From the NCBI GenBank assembly GCA_028753945.1, contig JAPNXP010000015.1, forward strand, positions 3,348,001 to 3,412,000: a DNA stretch of 64,000 nt, given 5' to 3'. This DNA is from Hexactinellida sp. DTS-2022. Taxonomy: Eukaryota; Porifera; Hexactinellida. Each line of letters opens with the position of its first letter. Position 1 is the stretch's first letter. Positions 1-12,273 of this stretch are shown piece by piece. Below the pieces are notes generated by a model. It saw only the letters and a list, made by a program, of their open reading frames with translations, ran no database searches and was not told where the DNA came from. Both the position numbers and the translations under genes were made by a program.

Positions 1-1
1 T

Positions 2-757
2 CCACCCTCGAATACTGGGATCGAAATTTCCTTTGGTTATGCGAAAATGGACAAGTACTCTTCGCAAACAACGATTGTCCCAAGCGTAAGCCATTTTGCC
101 ACATTAGAACTCACGAATGACCTTGATAGCGAAAAATACAGCGAGCCTTATAAAATCAAATTCCCAATCCCAAATAATATTTCCAAAACTGCCATTTTAC
201 GTGTTGTGTATCAGAATGGAGTAATAACTGAAGATATCACGGATAGCATTTTACATGATTTCAATCTTAAGTCGCATACAGGTTCAATTGACGCTACTGG
301 GAATGGAACCTATATCATTTTGGGCGTAGAAGGGTCGCCATCAACGTTAACTTGTTATGTTGCAAACGATATTACAAGCGTTCGTCCCTTGTACGTACAT
401 CTGTGGTTGAAAAGAGTTAACGGATTCGCGAATTGGAGGGAAATTTGGTGTTGCATTTCTTGTAAGGAAGAGTTACTGATAAGACCACCTATCAGAGAAG
501 CATGGCCAATTAGTAAAATAGTCTTAAATACGAGATACAATGATAAAATCGAGTTTTCTTTACTGCCAAAGAGGAAAGATCTAGCTCCATCAATTGAGCC
601 AGAAATGAGGTATGAATTCAACCTAACTGAAACACAAGGGGTGTTCAACTTTGTACACATTCTAAATTTAGATTTAGTGGGGAATGAAAGTATTTTCAAA
701 ATACAAAACCAAGAAAATATAATGGAAAAAGAAATACAATTCGGAAAATTATTATAA
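2..757 (+). CDS. 3' end of an unrecognised protein (partial at window edge)
   Basis: The frame is open from the first bases of the window and ends with TAA at 755-757. The first ATG is at 47 (236 residues from there), but the frame continues upstream without a stop, so the start may lie outside the window. The product has no hydrophobic segment long enough for a membrane helix. It looks like alternating beta-strand sequence with several tryptophans near the middle (LWLKRVNGFANW, REIWCCISCKEE) and a basic-acidic tail. I do not recognise the family and give no function. It shares the plus strand with the phosphatase gene 1.5 kb downstream but there is no other link. Confidence 0.55.
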   Translation, partial: PPSNTGIEISFGYAKMDKYSSQTTIVPSVSHFATLELTNDLDSEKYSEPYKIKFPIPNNISKTAILRVVYQNGVITEDITDSILHDFNLKSHTGSIDATGNGTYIILGVEGSPSTLTCYVANDITSVRPLYVHLWLKRVNGFANWREIWCCISCKEELLIRPPIREAWPISKIVLNTRYNDKIEFSLLPKRKDLAPSIEPEMRYEFNLTETQGVFNFVHILNLDLVGNESIFKIQNQENIMEKEIQFGKLL

Positions 758-2276
758 AGTATAATTCTAAACAAAGAAAAATAACTTATTTTTCTATATA
801 ATTTTTGCTCTCTACCTTCATATTGAATTCTAATTATTTGTATTTTTCTATTTTTGGATAATTCCTTGTACAATTTGTATTGAATTAGTAGATAAATTAC
901 TGTACAGCTACTAAGACAATATTATTAAACATTATTTTTGAAATTAACTACGAGTTGATAATTATCACTATAAATACTGGGGTTTCCCATTGACTCAACC
1001 ACATACATGTCCGGTAACATAATAGCATCACTGTCTTTCAGAAATATGAAATAATGACTCAATACAGAGATACAAATAAACAAGTTCCAAATTTGAATAC
1101 AAACCATTGTAGCTAAATCTATTCATTTACAAACTAAGTTATATTTAATACTTCCACTAATTCTTGGCTTCTTTATGTCTGTGAGTAGCTAAATATAGAA
1201 GATGATGTAATGTGAAATAAAGAAGCTATTGAATAAACCATACTATGCCTTTTGAAAAGCTATTGCATGATGTAGTATTCAAACATTTAGCTAGCGTATA
1301 TAAAAGAAGGTACACTATATTATTGTAGGGAATTATATGCTAAAAATCGAATTTGAACGTTCGGAAAAAAGATCTTGAAAGACACCAAAAGGGATAAAAC
1401 CTTTAGAGAAGTTTGAAGTGTGAGTTATATAAATACCAATATTTTTACACGTAAATTACAGAGTACAAAGAATATATACTTTTCTTCTTATTCCGAAATC
1501 CATTTATTTATGTTTAGGATAATTTGATCTAATTAGGTTTGATACACCAGAGTAGATTACCTAATGACATAGTAACTGAGCATGGAATCCAGGGGCATGA
1601 TTCTCACCAAAACATAATTTAAAAAAAAATTTGAGCCCCCTAATTGTGGCATATCTGTGGTATTCTTGGGTTCAAAAATACCTAAGACCCCTGGTGAGCT
1701 AGTAACGCCACTAGAAATAAAATAAAATGATAAATCATTGTATTCCACTCCACACAGTTGCAGTTGAAATTTTCGTAATAAATGTTTTGTTTTTGAATTG
1801 TTTTATTTATTGGTGAATATATTTAGTCAAAGGATCAAGAAATTCCTTTGAATATTGGAATGATGAAATTTGTCATAATTATAATTGCAAACTTCCAATT
1901 ATTGCAGTAAATTTGCTTGAATTCAAACTCGATTCCATAGGATGAAATATGAAATCTGTAATTCTTGCTGATCATGTTGTGTCATCATCAAATATCTTAC
2001 CAAAATATGAGTTTACAAGGCCTTAATTTTACAATTTTCATATATATATTTGTTGAATTACACAACTCTTCTTTAGACCTGAGAATCTAGTTCAGCTAAC
2101 ATAAAACAGCCTGAAAAGGAGGCAGTAAAGAGTGAACAGCTTTAAATTGCTAATGGAAAGTGTTGCATATACAAAAACGATAAAAGAGGATAATATCTTT
2201 GGTGAAGTTCAGCTAGAAAAGTTTGCATATATTTGGACATATTTGGATTACTTTTCAAAAGGATATTGTTAGAAGA
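758..2276. other. Intergenic, AT-rich, no supported gene
   Basis: Holds only short open frames. A 60-codon minus-strand frame at 925-1107 begins with a hydrophobic stretch but has no supporting context. A minus-strand frame at 1557-1748 overlaps A-rich low-complexity sequence. The promoter and 5' UTR of the phosphatase gene presumably lie in the last few hundred bases; I see no clear core element. Confidence 0.5.
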
Positions 2277-5200
2277 ATGTTGAAAAATCCTCTGGTAATG
2301 AACAGTATACCAAGAAATGAAATTGGTCTATGTAACAATAACCAAATTCCGTTGATTCAAATAAAAGATGTTGCTGAGAAAATAAAATCTGGTGAGTTTA
2401 AAAATAATTTTGTTACTATCCCAGGTGTTTATACCATGCAACGTGTTAATCGTGATATATGTAAGCAGTCTAAGCATGTGTAATACTTTTATTGATTACG
2501 AACTTAGTTTTCCTACTGATTGGGCTTTCGTAGATGATATTTGGAGCATGCTTGATTCTAATTTATTTTTGGATACTTGGAATACTTAATAGGATAAATT
2601 GAAACTCTAAGTTAGTAAGCGGTGATGAAATAGTATTGGTAAATCCGTAAATGTATAATGATTAGTCAAATTTGCTGAGGGAAACACTTTAAATTCTCTT
2701 AATTTAGATACAGAACTGATACTGATAGATTGCAGGAATGAAAACGAGTTCTCACAAAGTCACGTGAAAAAGGCTGTTTTACTGAACAATAATCCGCTAA
2801 TGGTAAAGCGATTTTTAAAAGGTACAAAGCAGTTATCTGACCTTTTATTGGTGTCTGAAAATGCGAATGAGATTGTAGAGAAAATGGGGAAAACACTTAC
2901 AATATTTTATGATGGAGGGAGTATACAAGGAAGCATGAAAGATATTCTACACCATTTGGTTACGAAGAAGAATTTGAATGTAAAAGCGATGGAAGGTATA
3001 TAAGATAACAATTTAATCTGCAAGGTTAATCAAGTAATACAATACAACATATCAACTTTGTATAAATTTAACTACATTAGACATAACACGCCTCCATGTA
3101 ACTAATAACCTGATATCTCGAATAAGGAGTGCGTCCCATAGTTTTGACTATGTTTTATTTATAAATATTCTACCAACTTGGTAAATATCTGGAAATTCTC
3201 GTCAAAACATGAAATACCAAAGATCGGCTTTTCGTAAAACAATTTGGAATACTTTGTATATTCCATAATGGGTTACTTTATCTCGGTGAACATCTTTTCG
3301 ATGTAATAACTCTGCTTCGCAAAGATGAATTTTGACGTCAAAAAATGCTATTGCCAGTGTCTGAAATTTAATTAGAAAAGGTGTTGGCCAATAAATAATT
3401 ATTCCATTATTCATATTGAATGACCTATAAATAGCTTAGATCACAAGTTTAGCGATTCGTTAATACAACAACAAGCTATTTTTGGTACCATACTCACTGA
3501 TATCTAAGTATTATTAAATTATTAAATTAATTGATTTTAAAATATAATAAATTGCAAACCACAATGTACACAATATCAGAAAGTTATGTTGCGATAGAAT
3601 AATATTTATAAGTCACACTCTGACTGATGACTGTCTAATTCTCGAATAATGAGTCATAGTATCAGCTCGAGGTTTCTCAATCTTGTTTAAAGTAAATTTT
3701 TTGACAAAAATTAGTTTCGAACGAATTATAAAATTTCCACCAATTATGTCTCTCTATACGAAATTATATTTTGGTGAAAAAAGAATTTCCTTCCTATGTA
3801 AGCAATTTTCAAGGATTGTTATTAAACATTTACAGTACAACCTAGTTAGTAGGAACACCAAGGGACTGTCTAAATGTGTTTTCCTTATCCGGAATATGTA
3901 TTAAGCGGTGTCAATTTGTATTGAAAAGGCTTTGAAGGGGATTGAAATAATGTTCGTATTAACCGTGTTCGTAATTACGAAGTTCTACTGTATCTTATAC
4001 TTAGGTGGTTTTCAAGAATTTAGCAGTACGTATCAAGATTTGTGTACTGACGTGTGTCAGGAATCGCGAGACAATGGAGATAACCTGTTAATATATTGTA
4101 ATGTGATCTCTACGGCAGAATGGGAAAAAGCACCGCCAGCCAAAATACTCCCACACTTAGTAAGTTTATAAAGTTACAAGATTGTTACAAGGTTTATTAT
4201 CTTTCCACTAGGTATTAGGTAATGTATATGATGCAGATAATAAGCATGTTCTACTTAGTTTGAATGTTGGTTATATCATCAATGTATCGGAGCATATTTC
4301 TTTCAAGTTCGAAAATGATTTCACTTATTTTCGAGTTCCTGCGAAAGATAACACAGGAGCTAATCTGACAACTTATTTCAACGGGGCTTTTGAATTCATT
4401 GGTAAGCAAATCGCTGATATTATTTTTAAGAAAGGAGGGACTTATATATCGACTTTTCTAATATAATTTCCTATAGCACTTGCAAGCTATTTTTGGCAAA
4501 TTAATAAAGTGAATTTTTAACATCATAAATTCACCTTTGTCAAGCTGGGTTTTTATATTAAAAGGTGTTGCGTGAAATATAAGTAAGCCCTTAAAAAGAT
4601 CAGTGTATTTATTTTGTGGACAATAGTTTTAAATAATTCTTTTCTTTTAGAAAGAGCACGAACAGCTGGCTCTGTTGTATTTATTCACTGTCATGCTGGC
4701 ATTTCCCGATCCGTTTCAATCACCATAGCTTATATGATAAAGTACTACAAAATGGGACTCTACCAAGCGTACAACTTTATCAAAGCTAGAAGACCCTGTG
4801 TGGCTCCTAATCTCAACTTTATGGGACAACTGCTTGCGTTCGAGAAACAAGTAAGGAACCGACAAATTACTTTAGATTATCAACAAGTAATTTTGTATAT
4901 ATCATAGCGGTTTATATAACCTTGTATATGATTACCTTTAATAATGGAAAACACAGAAAAATTTGCAATTTAATCCTGGGGGAATAAAAATTGGTATATG
5001 TTTCTATTATTATTTATTACCTTGACATGTGAGAATTTATTCTGTTAATTCCAATTACCCTGATCTGTTACCAAGGTTCGCGAGGAAGAGCTTAAAACGC
5101 CTGTGCAGCATAAACAGATGGACGCGCCAAATGTTGGAGATAGCAGCTCTCTGCTTTCTAAACTGATTACCATTCCATCCATGGTTAATTCCAGTTTGGA

Positions 5201-5549
5201 CGAAGACTATGTGACAATGGATGAAACGCCAAAGCTGGAAGATACCAGTTTCTGTTCAGTATTTGAATCAAGTGAGAAACTCAATTTAAATGCACCGAAG
5301 ACTAAACATGTTCCGCCACAATTCACGCCTTATGCACCTGGTAGTAAATACCAGAGCCATCCTATACAGGTGTATTTGACTCAAAGCGAATGGAATGATT
5401 TAGAAATAGTTGGTAAATCCATATTAACGACTAGACAGGACACACCACATCCAATGACTGGACATAGACGGGGTTCTGTTGCAAAAATGGTTAACACATT
5501 TGAGCACCAGTTGCAAACCTCGTCGAATCCAAATTTTGACTATTATTAA
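2277..5549 (+). CDS. Dual-specificity (MAP-kinase-type) phosphatase, six exons
   Basis: Exons at 2277-2391, 2708-2995, 4005-4159, 4212-4401, 4651-4850 and 5076-5549 join in frame (phases 1,1,0,1,0), all with GT-AG introns, to give about 473 residues. Exons 1-2 encode a rhodanese-like (CH2) domain (DTELILIDCRNENEFSQSHV across the junction), which in MKPs binds MAP kinases. Exons 3-5 encode the catalytic domain: PAKDNTGANL carries the general-acid Asp, and HCHAGISRS is the Cys-x5-Arg active site. Exon 6 is a low-complexity Ser/Thr/Pro tail of about 158 residues, reminiscent of the long tails of DUSP8/16. I start at the first ATG in the open frame (2277); the frame upstream has no ATG. The predicted role is dephosphorylation of Thr and Tyr of MAP kinases. 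The exact subfamily is not decided. Introns 2 and 4 carry transposon-derived repeats. Confidence 0.9.
3325..3413 (-). repeat. Dispersed repeat family C, copy 1 (in DUSP intron 2)
   Basis: Read on the minus strand this matches the copies at 4470, 6769, 10861 (minus), 39545 and 46412. Shared blocks include GGCCAACACCTTTTCTAAT, a TTTCAG-CAC block, and a TCAAAATTCA-CTTTGCGAAGC block. There is no clear terminal inverted repeat and no coding capacity. Confidence 0.6.
3833..3990. mobile_element. TA-flanked MITE, family B copy 1 (DUSP intron 2)
   Basis: 158 bp, starting CAGTACAACC and ending GGTTCTACTG-like (AGTTCTACTG), flanked by TA on both sides (3831-3832, 3991-3992). The inverted ends and interior match the copy at 44750-44923, read in reverse, including the TTGTATTGAAAAGGCTTTGA block. 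This is typical of Tc1/mariner-type non-autonomous elements. Its right end lies 14 bases before exon 3 of the phosphatase gene. Confidence 0.8.
4470..4592 (+). repeat. Dispersed repeat family C, copy 2 (DUSP intron 4)
   Basis: Shares with the copy at 6769-6872 the blocks ATTTTTAACATCA, CACCTTTG-CAAGC-GGG, TTTTTATATT and a final AAGTAAGCCC. It lies wholly inside the 249-base intron between exons 4 and 5. It is non-coding and has no visible inverted ends. Confidence 0.65.
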
Positions 5550-6372
5550 TTACTGATTTATACTTTGACACTAGTTTAACTTTTTTACTTCACACACTAA
5601 TAGCTATATAAGCTATCACACACACATATACACACGAACACACACAATATACTCCATTCGTTACACTCAGTTCTCGCAGTGTATCCTGCTGTATTAGTGT
5701 GGCAGATTAAGCTTTTTATTTAGAATTAACCTTAGAACTTAATATTGTAATTTTAACTTATTAAAAAATGTTGTTGTTGATTTCATTAATGTTTTTTCAT
5801 GAGTCGTATTTAACTACTCATAAATTGATCTAGCGGGATATAAATATAATTAATAATTAATCGTTAAATAACTAAACAGTGTACATACAAAATTCTCTTG
5901 GATTGTCCTTTATATTAATGAGTAATTCAATAGTCTATAAACCATATAGAAAGCAATCATTTCACCTTACAAAACAAATTCTCCTTATAATCCATAGTAA
6001 TTTGTCTGTGACAAAGTTATTATAATAAATTCAGATTAATATAGAAATCCCTGCTTATAACGAATTTACAATTCCCATTAATTTCCTTATAGAAAGATAT
6101 TTCAATGAATAATCAGATTTAATTCAGTTCGGAAAAGTTAAAATTAAAACTTGTCCAACTCTGTTGCTACAAACTTAAAAATACAAGAATAAAAGTATAA
6201 AACGCTAGCTATGTCTATATATAGTATAAACTGGGTAAAGTATAATCGGTTCGCTTGATTGGAGTCGTGTATTACGTGCTTATGTGTTGGGATTGATAAG
6301 GCCATTCAATGGTGAAGTGGTAATGGCTGCATTTACTTTCATCAAATTAAAAAGATTGAATTACAGTAATGT
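5550..6372. other. Intergenic between convergent DUSP and TGF-beta genes
   Basis: AT-rich sequence holding both 3' UTRs. There is a short CA-rich microsatellite-like stretch at about 5615-5650. Nothing else is recognised. Confidence 0.5.
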
Positions 6373-9212
6373 CTAGCGACAACCACAATTTCCAACTATA
6401 GCGTCCCTGTAGCTCTTTATTGATGTGACTGGAATCCTATCTATTATGTTGGACAATAGAATGTACAGGTTTTTGTACGAAGCTGGTACGCACTTGGCGT
6501 AGCGTGGTCTGTGTTGCATTTGTGCAATTGTATTCATAATCTGTGCGTGTGTTGTACCGTTATGGTGGTTTATTAATTTGAATGGACAATAGCCTTGGCA
6601 ATAACCGAAATTAAATACTGTTGGGAAAACGTATGAATAGCTTCCTTTCCTCATCATTTTCAAAAACTCCCTCACTCTCATCTAGAAATAGGTGTATATA
6701 ATGCAATTAATTAAATTAACAACTGTGTTTATTTGTAAAATAAATCGGAATTACCTACATATATCAGCCAACAGTTTTCTAATGTAATTTCCAGGTAATT
6801 TTTAAAACATCAAATTTAACATTTGCGAAGCCGGGTTTTTATATTGTAATGTGTTGGTGGTTTATAAGTGAGCCCGAATAATTTAGCATAAAAACACGCA
6901 TATATGTAATGTATGTGCAAAACGCAGCTTTTACTTGTGAAAAAATAATAATGCTAAAATTAGTTATTTAGTAAAGTTAAATGTATGAATACATAGTATC
7001 TCATGAATTAATGGGTATTGGATTAATATTGTACAAACAATTAAAATATTAGTCCCAATACTCTGTCTGCTAATAATTATCTATGAACCACTGAAAACGA
7101 ATCAGATAATATGGGTGTATAAAGTATATTTAATTTCCGTCTGAATGTCAAATTAGAAAAATGCGTAATAATGCATCTGGTGTACGATCTCTAGTTTGTA
7201 GACAAAATATAATTGAGTTATATGCTTACTACGGCTAGTTTAGATTAAAAGAATTACGAATTTACATTCATTTTTACGGTATAGGGATATCATTACTATT
7301 AGAAATCTAAATTTGCATTAAATTTTGGCGTTATGGGATTATTAATTGGAATATTGCAAAGCAGAAATAATATTTGATCAGAAAATTCTTAAATGACAAT
7401 GATAATAAGCCATTCATATTTGCAATATGTATTGCAGTTCCTATACATTAAATTTTATGTCACTTTTGTGTTACTACTGACAATCGAATAAGAATTTAGC
7501 GTAATTTTCACAGTTAATATATAAAGATTTATTATTATCGTACAACTTACACTTTTGGAAATTCGTCTGCAAGATGAGGAGCCAGCTTGTCTCACATCTC
7601 TCCTATTAGAAAACCCATCGTCTTCAAACTGTGTCGATACCTGGTTACTGTAGGCGGCAGATGGTATGTAGCGCATGCTTACGTCACGAGGTTCCACATG
7701 TTTGACTAAATGGCTGTCATAAAGCGCGAGTAATGGGAGATGGGATGGTGCGTACTTTGAATTGAAAATCTGCTTGGTTATGTGAATCAAATGCGATGAA
7801 GTTTTTATGGAGAATTTAAGTGTGTTTTTCAATTGGTTTTTATTAATTGTTTGCAGGTTTAACATTAAATTAGTTATATCGAATACGGCCCAGTTATACT
7901 GGGTTGGTCTGTTGTTGTGATCTGTTATTTGACAGGTGACCTTGGTGCTATCTTTGAACTGAATAGATTGTTGGTTTTCTGATATTAGTTCGATGTTTAT
8001 AAAATAAGGCTTTTGTTCTCTGTTTAGACATTTGTACCAAACGCGAAGTTCAGCGCGCTCAAATGTAAAGTTTAAAAACACATTCGAGTAGAGTGGGGGG
8101 AAAGTTAAGATGTTCTGAGTGTTGGTTTGTGAGTCTATATTAAAAACAGTCGTAAATTATTCGATTTCGCCATAATATAATCTATAGTATATTTCTTGTG
8201 GGAAGCGAGTATATTTTACATGTAAACTTGTTACATTTCAAATTATTGACACAGCTTTCGATAGCATATAAACGTAGCCATCAGTAAACATTAATTACAC
8301 GTTAACATAATTTGTTCATGTTAATTAGAGAAGCTATTCATATGCGATTTGTATTAATTGTAGGAACAAATTTTGATCTACTATCCTGTTGATATCGGTT
8401 TAGGTTCAAAAGACATTTATTACATCAATAATATATTAATATCAGTACGTGTTCTACGCAAGTGATTAGAAAATGATTTATAACAGTACACAGCTATGAG
8501 TCCGGTAAATCGCTGGATCACATATATTGTAGGTGGTTGCAATATTATACTAATATCATATTAGTTTACAAAGATAATGTGTCTATTTAATGCATTAATC
8601 ATTATCATACGGTTAAATATGCCTGGATAATATTTAATTATCAAAAACAGTTTTTGATTAGTATTTTTTCTTAAAATTGATGGAGTGCAAGTTAAATTAC
8701 TGACACAACTAAATTCAATAAATTGCAAGAAATGTTATTAAATTAACTAAAGTGCATTAGATGTTAAAAAGATAGCGTAGTTATAGTTAGGAAATTGTAG
8801 AGCAGATTTGCTCTGCATTCTCTAACTTAATTAACAAAATAATTAAAGAATTGAATGTCACTAACCCTACAACATATTTTAAAAGAATAGACGATGACAT
8901 TAATAAATATTAACATATTTCAATAATAAACTTACCAACAAAAGAGCCTTTAAAAACTTGCATTGATGGTTCGATATCCCAAAAGTTATCGTTTACAGAA
9001 AGTTGATGATAAAAATTCCTTAAAAATGGTGGGATAAATGAAACGGTTTGTTCTCGCAAAAGACTCGTTGATTTTGTTGTAAATACATTTGAATTACGAA
9101 CATTTGTTGGGTTATCACGTAATTCTGATACACGTGTTAGAATAGCCGCTTCAAATGATGGTTTGAAGAAAATCATGGAAAGAAACGAAAGATAATAAAT
9201 AATAAATTTCAT
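6373..9212 (-). CDS. TGF-beta/BMP-family secreted ligand, three exons
   Basis: Exons on the minus strand at 9212-8936, 8134-7551 and 6681-6373 join with GT-AG introns to encode 389 residues, a usual family length. The start is the ATG at 9212, followed by a signal peptide (MKFIIYYLSFLSMIFF). Exons 1-2 encode the propeptide (ILTFPPLYSN, FERAELRVWYK, WAVFDITNLM). A furin-type site RDVR lies at residues 271-274. The mature domain (275-389) has knot cysteines C281, C315 and C319 (CQGYC), C351 (KCVP), and C386 and C388 (CGCR at the C terminus). The usual CCVP pair is KCVP, so the cysteine that links the dimer in most members is missing, as in GDF9, BMP15 and Lefty. The predicted role is a morphogen-type ligand for serine/threonine-kinase receptors. 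The subfamily is unclear because the mature domain is divergent. The introns are 801 and 869 bp. Confidence 0.9.
6769..6872 (+). repeat. Dispersed repeat family C, copy 3 (TGF-beta intron 2)
   Basis: Contains GCCAACAGTTTTCTAATGTA, AACATTTGCGAAGCCGGG and TTTTTATATTG, shared with the other family C copies. It lies in the second intron of the ligand gene. Confidence 0.65.
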
Positions 9213-10860
9213 TTTTAAACAGAAGACAATATAAATTGATTGACAATAAGAATCCACAGCTATTGTGAATATAAATACTTATTGAAACTTATGATATAAT
9301 GTCTATTCAAGTTGAATGGTACAAATTGTACGGACTGAGCCTAAATAATTTGAATTTACCTATACCCACCAAATGAATAAATGAATAGAATACAACTAGC
9401 GAATGCACATATTTATAGTTGTTGCCTGCAAAACATATTTAAACTACAGTTAATTAATTAGATGTGGGTATTACTCATTATTATTGCCATATATATATAA
9501 AATGCTATCCAAATAAGTTAATTATGATGAGAGATACAAGGTAAGTTAAAGATGGTAAAGGTATATTGGGTTGTTTATCAAAATAAAGTACCTTAAAACA
9601 TTCAAATTACACTACAAGATTCAAATGTTATATGAATAAAGGGGACTTTACATTTATCTATGCTTTAACGTCGGATACAAACAGTGGGATGTAGTCTAGA
9701 ATTATTTTCTTAAAATACGATACAACAACATTCCGTGATCACTGATCAGAGTATTAAGTGCGCCTCAAAATGGAGGTGTTACTTTTGTATTTATCAGCTT
9801 TTATAAATTCACATAATAATTCACATAATTTTGCATCCGAGAAATGTCAAATTAATATTTTGGACATACTCATTATTATGGCATTTCTGCCATTTAATTA
9901 AAGCTAAAACCAACAACTTTTGAGCTAGAATACATAAAATACATATTATGAATATTATTTCAGAGAAATTGTTTGTAGTAAATAAGAGTGCACCACAGTG
10001 TTCGCACTCCGCAAAATAGTGGCGAACAACTTATGTATTTATTTTTTCTAAGCTTTATGTAGCATAAATGGAACAACCTTATTTAATTAGTATATTGAAG
10101 CAGAAAAGTTATCTAACTTGTTAATCGTTTCACATTAGATAAATAATTAATTATGCGAAAGTAGAGGATTAGTGTCATCAATTAATGATTTAATATTTAA
10201 GTGATAAAAGCATTTTCGAGAATACAAGTACGTATGTAAATTATAATTTTATCAAACTACCAAGTATTCTCAAATAAAACGGCACTGTTTGCATCTAGTC
10301 TACTTGGCTAAGATAATAATTTGACATGTAGACTCTAAAATACTAAGCCAACATTTAAAAATGCACCTGGATTTTGGGGGATGTGATTTGTAAGAATAGA
10401 ATCAGATTAAGCGGAGACTGATAATCCAAAGTATTATCGCATTCTTAAAAGATTAAAAAATTGTTAGATATTTCATCCCACCTCGTAGACTACTAGGATA
10501 AGTGACTGATACAAACGGATTTATAAAGTGTGTGTTAATTTCATAATGTAGAGTTAAACGCTACGGGGTTTACATTAAAAGATTCCCATTAATTGACAAG
10601 TTTTTACATAGAAACTAGTGATAAGCGCTAATTTGAAAATTATTAATTAAATTATAAATATTCCATTTGTAAAGCTGATGATTTTAATGTATCTAAACTG
10701 CAACATGTAACTTGTCTCATTAACATGGGAAATAACAATATTTATCTCCAGAGCTTTATTTAGTGACAGCATAATAAATATGAAAAATATAATTTAATTT
10801 ATCTCTAGAGTCGAGTATTTAGTATCTTGTAAGAAATATTAACTGAAATAAATGAAATAG

Positions 10861-10951
10861 GGGCTTACTTATATATTAAAACCGTGCTTCGCAAAGTTGA
10901 TTTTGGTGTAAAAAACTGACCATAGCAGTGCCTGAAAATTACATTATAAAA
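10861..10951 (-). repeat. Dispersed repeat family C, copy 4
   Basis: On the minus strand it reads CAACTTTGCGAAGCACGG, then TTAATATATAAGTAAGCCCC, matching the ends of the copies at 4470 and 6769. Confidence 0.6.
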
Positions 10952-11988
10952 TTATAAAAATTACATCACCCAATTATCTGCAATGTCAAGTGATACACTA
11001 ATTAGGGACACGATATAAACAGAGACTGACATTAACCGAATGTGAATAACCAAATTCTGAGCAGACAAAACCGTGTAAGCATGCAAGTATAACGGATTAA
11101 AACGTGTGTTTTATTATTCTGAAACCACATTTTATATAGCTTTAACAATAATCCTATAATTATGAATCAATTAGCCTATAGTCCTAGACCATTGTTGCAA
11201 TAATTTATATAATTGTAAAGCGCGGAAACGATCAGAGCCATCGGGGATTACCAAATGTTCAGAACACATCTGTGAAACTTAATGTTATAATAATTTGGTT
11301 TACCCTGCTTAGACAAACAAATTATGTGCAATGTAAGATTGTAATAAATATAGAAAGGAAGTTTAATGGAGGCACAAGGATAATCATAATTATATCTTAT
11401 ATAATGACACAGATGGCCAAAGTTAATATTTTTCCGGGATAAGATAGGCTATCACAAAAAATGAGCATAATGGATGTTAAAACTTGTGTAGACCAGAGCA
11501 CAACAATAACCCATGTAATCTGTCTATTGGAAGCTAACGTTTACATGAATATTAATCCCCCACACCAGATAGTATGTCTGTCGACTAACAAAATACTTCT
11601 TTAACCTATTTTGAGCTAGCACAATTATATTAGACAAAATTAACAGCACAACTGTGCTATAAGATGATACTACAGATTGCCATTTGAGACAAATTTTGAA
11701 AGTATAAAATAATTTGGGGGTTGGGCAGTTTTAACATGTGATACTACATGAGATATATCTTAATGAATACTCATTTGCAATCTTATGCAAATGTAACTTG
11801 CAAGTACATGATAAAATTTTAGATATTTACTTCTATTAAGATTCCATCCCACAATTAGTAGAGCTCAAATATAATGATATATTATACTACATATGTAAGT
11901 TAGTACATATTATGTCATACAGAACCTGTATTAATCAGCAGTATTATATTTCACAAAGAAATTTATGTTTAAATAAAATTTACTGAAA

Positions 11989-12273
11989 TTAGTGGTAAAT
12001 TCTCTTGAATTCACCTACATTATAGGTCCTTCGTCTAAACATATGTTTAAGACTAAATAAATACGTTTTCGCCGATCTCAACAGTTTGGTTTTCAAAAAT
12101 AGATCAATATTCATAACATTCATGTGTAACTGAATAGAAATGGGATCAGCAGTGTTAATTTTATATTGGATCGACTGCCCTAATCCACAATTTTTCCAAA
12201 TTTTTTTATTTAAATTAATTGGAACCCAATCAATTCTGGTGCTCAAATGAATTGATGAATAATAGGAGAGCAT
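11989..12273 (-). CDS. Hypothetical ORF of 94 codons, possibly an exon
   Basis: Starts with ATG at 12273. It is the only frame of this size in 3.7 kb of AT-rich DNA. The product has a WVPINLNKKIWKN stretch and a basic FRRRTYN near its end. This vaguely resembles the middle of TGF-beta propeptides followed by a basic site, but no cysteine-knot exon is visible downstream. A donor-like GGTGAA follows the basic stretch. It could be an orphan exon, a decayed paralogue of the neighbouring ligand or a chance frame. Low confidence. Confidence 0.2.
   Translation of the reverse strand: MLSYYSSIHLSTRIDWVPINLNKKIWKNCGLGQSIQYKINTADPISIQLHMNVMNIDLFLKTKLLRSAKTYLFSLKHMFRRRTYNVGEFKRIYH

Noticed and set aside
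355..873. Minus-strand 172-codon frame
   Set aside because: It is antisense to the better-supported plus-strand frame at 2-757 and has no domain features.
1590..1693. hAT-like element with CAGGGG...CCCCTG ends
   Set aside because: Only about seven terminal bases are inverted and the 8-base flanks do not match.
3683..4171. Small open frames at 3683-3904 and 3908-4171 as independent genes
   Set aside because: The first lies over MITE sequence; the second contains DUSP exon 3 preceded by MITE-derived codons.
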